From: Folioceros fuciformis
Lineage: Eukaryota > Anthocerotophyta > Anthocerotopsida > Anthocerotales
Direction: 5' to 3'
DNA: 21,203 bases
Assembly (NCBI GenBank): GCA_049999805.1
Contig: JBNGIO010001043.1
Span: forward strand, 1-21,203
Shown in pieces: positions 19,869 through 21,203 of the stretch. Both the position numbers and the translations under genes were made by a program. Within the stretch, counting starts at the first letter, position 1; the number at the start of each line of letters is the position of its first letter. The notes beneath the pieces were generated by a model. The model worked only from the letters and a program-made list of their open reading frames with translations. It did no database searches and was not told the DNA's origin.

Positions 19869-19874
19869 AATAAA
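19869..19874 (+). terminator. Candidate poly(A) signal of the plus-strand laccase
   Basis: AATAAA follows a T-run, 156 nt after the stop codon at 19711-19713. It is a canonical plant near-upstream element at a reasonable 3' UTR distance. Another AATAAA-like match lies near 19949. Confidence 0.55.
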
Positions 19875-20220
19875 ACACGTAGCCTGCCCAGAAATACGCT
19901 TTCTTGGATTGATTGATTGACAAATTGCAGCGCATCACGTTATATGACAAATAAATTGAGTAACAATATCTATAACTTAAGTGCGTACTTTAGTACCCCT
20001 CACAAATCCTCTATTGCTCTATTGTATGTTCCAGTGTAGTGGTTGGACTCCAACTTGATTATAAACTTAACTTGCAAAGGTAAAAATTGTGCACCAACAT
20101 TTAGACACAATTATTCCTTCTTTAAAGACAACACACTTGGATTTTCACCGCTATGTCTTATGATAATGCGACCTATGAATGCTATAGGTTGTGACTGTAT
20201 TGGGTTCTTTCCTCTAGTCA

Positions 20221-20370
20221 CCTAATTATCTACTTTGCACAAGGTTTGCAATTGTTTTAGAATCTAGAGATGCCCTGGCATGGTCATGTCTAAGGCCTAA
20301 TTATCTACTTTGCACAAGGTTTGCAATTATTTTAGAATCTAGAGATGCCCCAGCATGGTCATGTCGAAGG
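20221..20370. repeat. 75-bp tandem duplication
   Basis: Copies at 20221-20295 and 20296-20370 begin CCTAATTATCTACTTTGCAC and differ at only a few positions. A near-palindrome overlaps the second copy and its flank: TGCCCCAGCATGG (20346-20358) pairs with CCATGCTCGGGGCA (20388-20401), apart from one extra base. Confidence 0.92.
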
Positions 20371-20474
20371 CACTCGAAGATGTATCACCATGCTCGGGGC
20401 ACCTCAGGATACATGGCACCCCTTGGATAGACCCTAATTTTCACACCCTAAAAAATAGAGACTAGAAGCTATGA

Positions 20475-20566
20475 CCACTTCCTAGGAGACTTTGTTCTCT
20501 AGGCATTTTGAAAGCTATCTCCACTTCTTGGGAGACTTTGTTCTCGAGGCATTTTGAAGGCTAGCT
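20475..20566. repeat. 46-bp tandem duplication
   Basis: Copies at 20475-20520 and 20521-20566 both start CCACTTC and contain GGAGACTTTGTTCTC and GGCATTTTGAA. They differ by a few substitutions. Confidence 0.92.
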
Positions 20567-20598
20567 ATTGGTAGCCTCATTCAAGACATCCGACCTAT

Positions 20599-20706
20599 CT
20601 AGTGTATCTCGTATGGAGTCTTAAGGGAGGCTGCTTGGTGTCCATAACGCACCTAGTGTATCTGGTATGGAGTCTTAAGGGGGGTTGCTTGGTGTCCATA
20701 ATGCAC
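20599..20706. repeat. 54-bp tandem duplication
   Basis: Copies at 20599-20652 and 20653-20706 begin CTAGTGTATCT, contain GTATGGAGTCTTAAGG and end near GGTGTCCATAA. Only a handful of mismatches separate them. Confidence 0.92.
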
Positions 20707-20842
20707 ACTGCCGAGCCATTCTCTGGGAACTAGAGGACCCCTTGTTCCCATTGATTTGTGGTGTTGAGCGCATATGAAACCCCTTAAACCCTAAACAACA
20801 AACACAAGTACTTTAAGGCAATATGAATGGAGCTTCATGGGT

Positions 20843-20948
20843 ATGGTGAACCAATTGCAACAACCCTTGTTGCTCCTCCCTGAAAGGAAAGCTACGATGA
20901 ACCAATCACAACCATCCTTGTTGCTCCTGTCTCATCAAAGGAAAGCTC
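20843..20948. repeat. 51- to 54-bp tandem duplication
   Basis: Copies at about 20843-20893 and 20894-20948 share TGAACCAAT, CCTTGTTGCTCCT and AAAGGAAAGCT. They differ by a 3-nt indel and substitutions, so this pair is older or more diverged than the two before it. Confidence 0.85.
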
Positions 20949-21203
20949 AATTATGTCTCACGTGGAGATGATCTTCCCTAGAAATGTTACCTAGTTGCGA
21001 TTATTACCCCACTGCAATCCTTAGTAGTCAACCTGTTGCCACCATCTTGTACTAGCTATACCACGTGATTAGGCACTTTGTTTACTTTAATGGGCCCCAA
21101 CAAAAGTGAAGTTTGGGGGATAATTTTCCCTGTTTGACACAAGTAGCAAGGACTATTATTGTATAATTAACTTGTCCACCTCACCATTACACTAAGGACC
21201 ATG
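20949..21203. other. Non-coding right end of the window
   Basis: AT-richer DNA with no recognisable gene. A purine-rich stretch, AAAAGTGAAGTTTGGGGGA (21102-21120), looks like a retrotransposon polypurine tract, but no adjoining LTR boundary can be shown. A single AAACCCTAA (about 20786-20794) is just outside. The window ends at an ATG that cannot be assessed. Confidence 0.4.

Noticed and set aside
21102-21120. Possible retrotransposon polypurine tract
   Set aside because: No LTR start, pol remnant or target duplication is visible within the window, so it is mentioned only as a resemblance.

Overview
This is a plant nuclear window. It holds five spliced protein genes with short introns (about 55 to 225 nt, nearly all GT-AG). 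The families are plant ones: SPX-RING ubiquitin ligases of the NLA type, a chloroplast chlorophyll b reductase of the NYC1 type, and secreted plant laccases. Balanced base composition, compact introns and small-scale duplication would suit a bryophyte, lycophyte or streptophyte alga better than a typical flowering plant, but I cannot name the species. All exon models were built by eye from splice signals, reading phase and family homology.

Layout. Positions 1-535 are a G/T-rich leader with a 149-bp direct duplication. A first SPX-RING gene lies at 536-2278 (+). About 2.2 kb of intergenic DNA follows, with a 33-bp duplication and a GGAGA microsatellite. A second, diverged SPX-RING gene lies at 4471-6206 (+) and shares all five intron positions and phases with the first, so the two are a tandem duplication. 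Just past its stop codon is a decayed Ty1/copia-like fragment and a 47-bp repeat in three copies. The NYC1-type gene spans 7144-10210 (+) in ten exons. Two laccase genes then stand head to head: 11349-13911 (-) and 17249-19713 (+). Their eight-exon structure is the same, and sequence similarity continues about 500 bp upstream of each start, so this is an inverted duplication of gene plus promoter around a spacer of about 2.2 kb. Positions 19714-21203 are AT-richer non-coding DNA holding four different short tandem duplications in a row.

Function. The SPX-RING proteins should link inositol pyrophosphate (phosphate status) sensing to ubiquitination of membrane transporters. The NYC1 protein starts chlorophyll b breakdown in thylakoids. 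The laccases are secreted multicopper oxidases acting on phenolics in the cell wall. No single pathway joins them, although NLA and NYC1 are both connected with nutrient-limited senescence in flowering plants. The most notable points are: a second SPX-RING copy whose SPX basic residues are largely replaced while its RING is intact; laccases with Met instead of the usual plant Leu at the type-1 copper axial position; a probable GC-AG intron in only one laccase; a duplicated 3' splice junction inside the NYC1 gene with the upstream AG lost; and a conserved promoter element at matching distance from both laccase starts.
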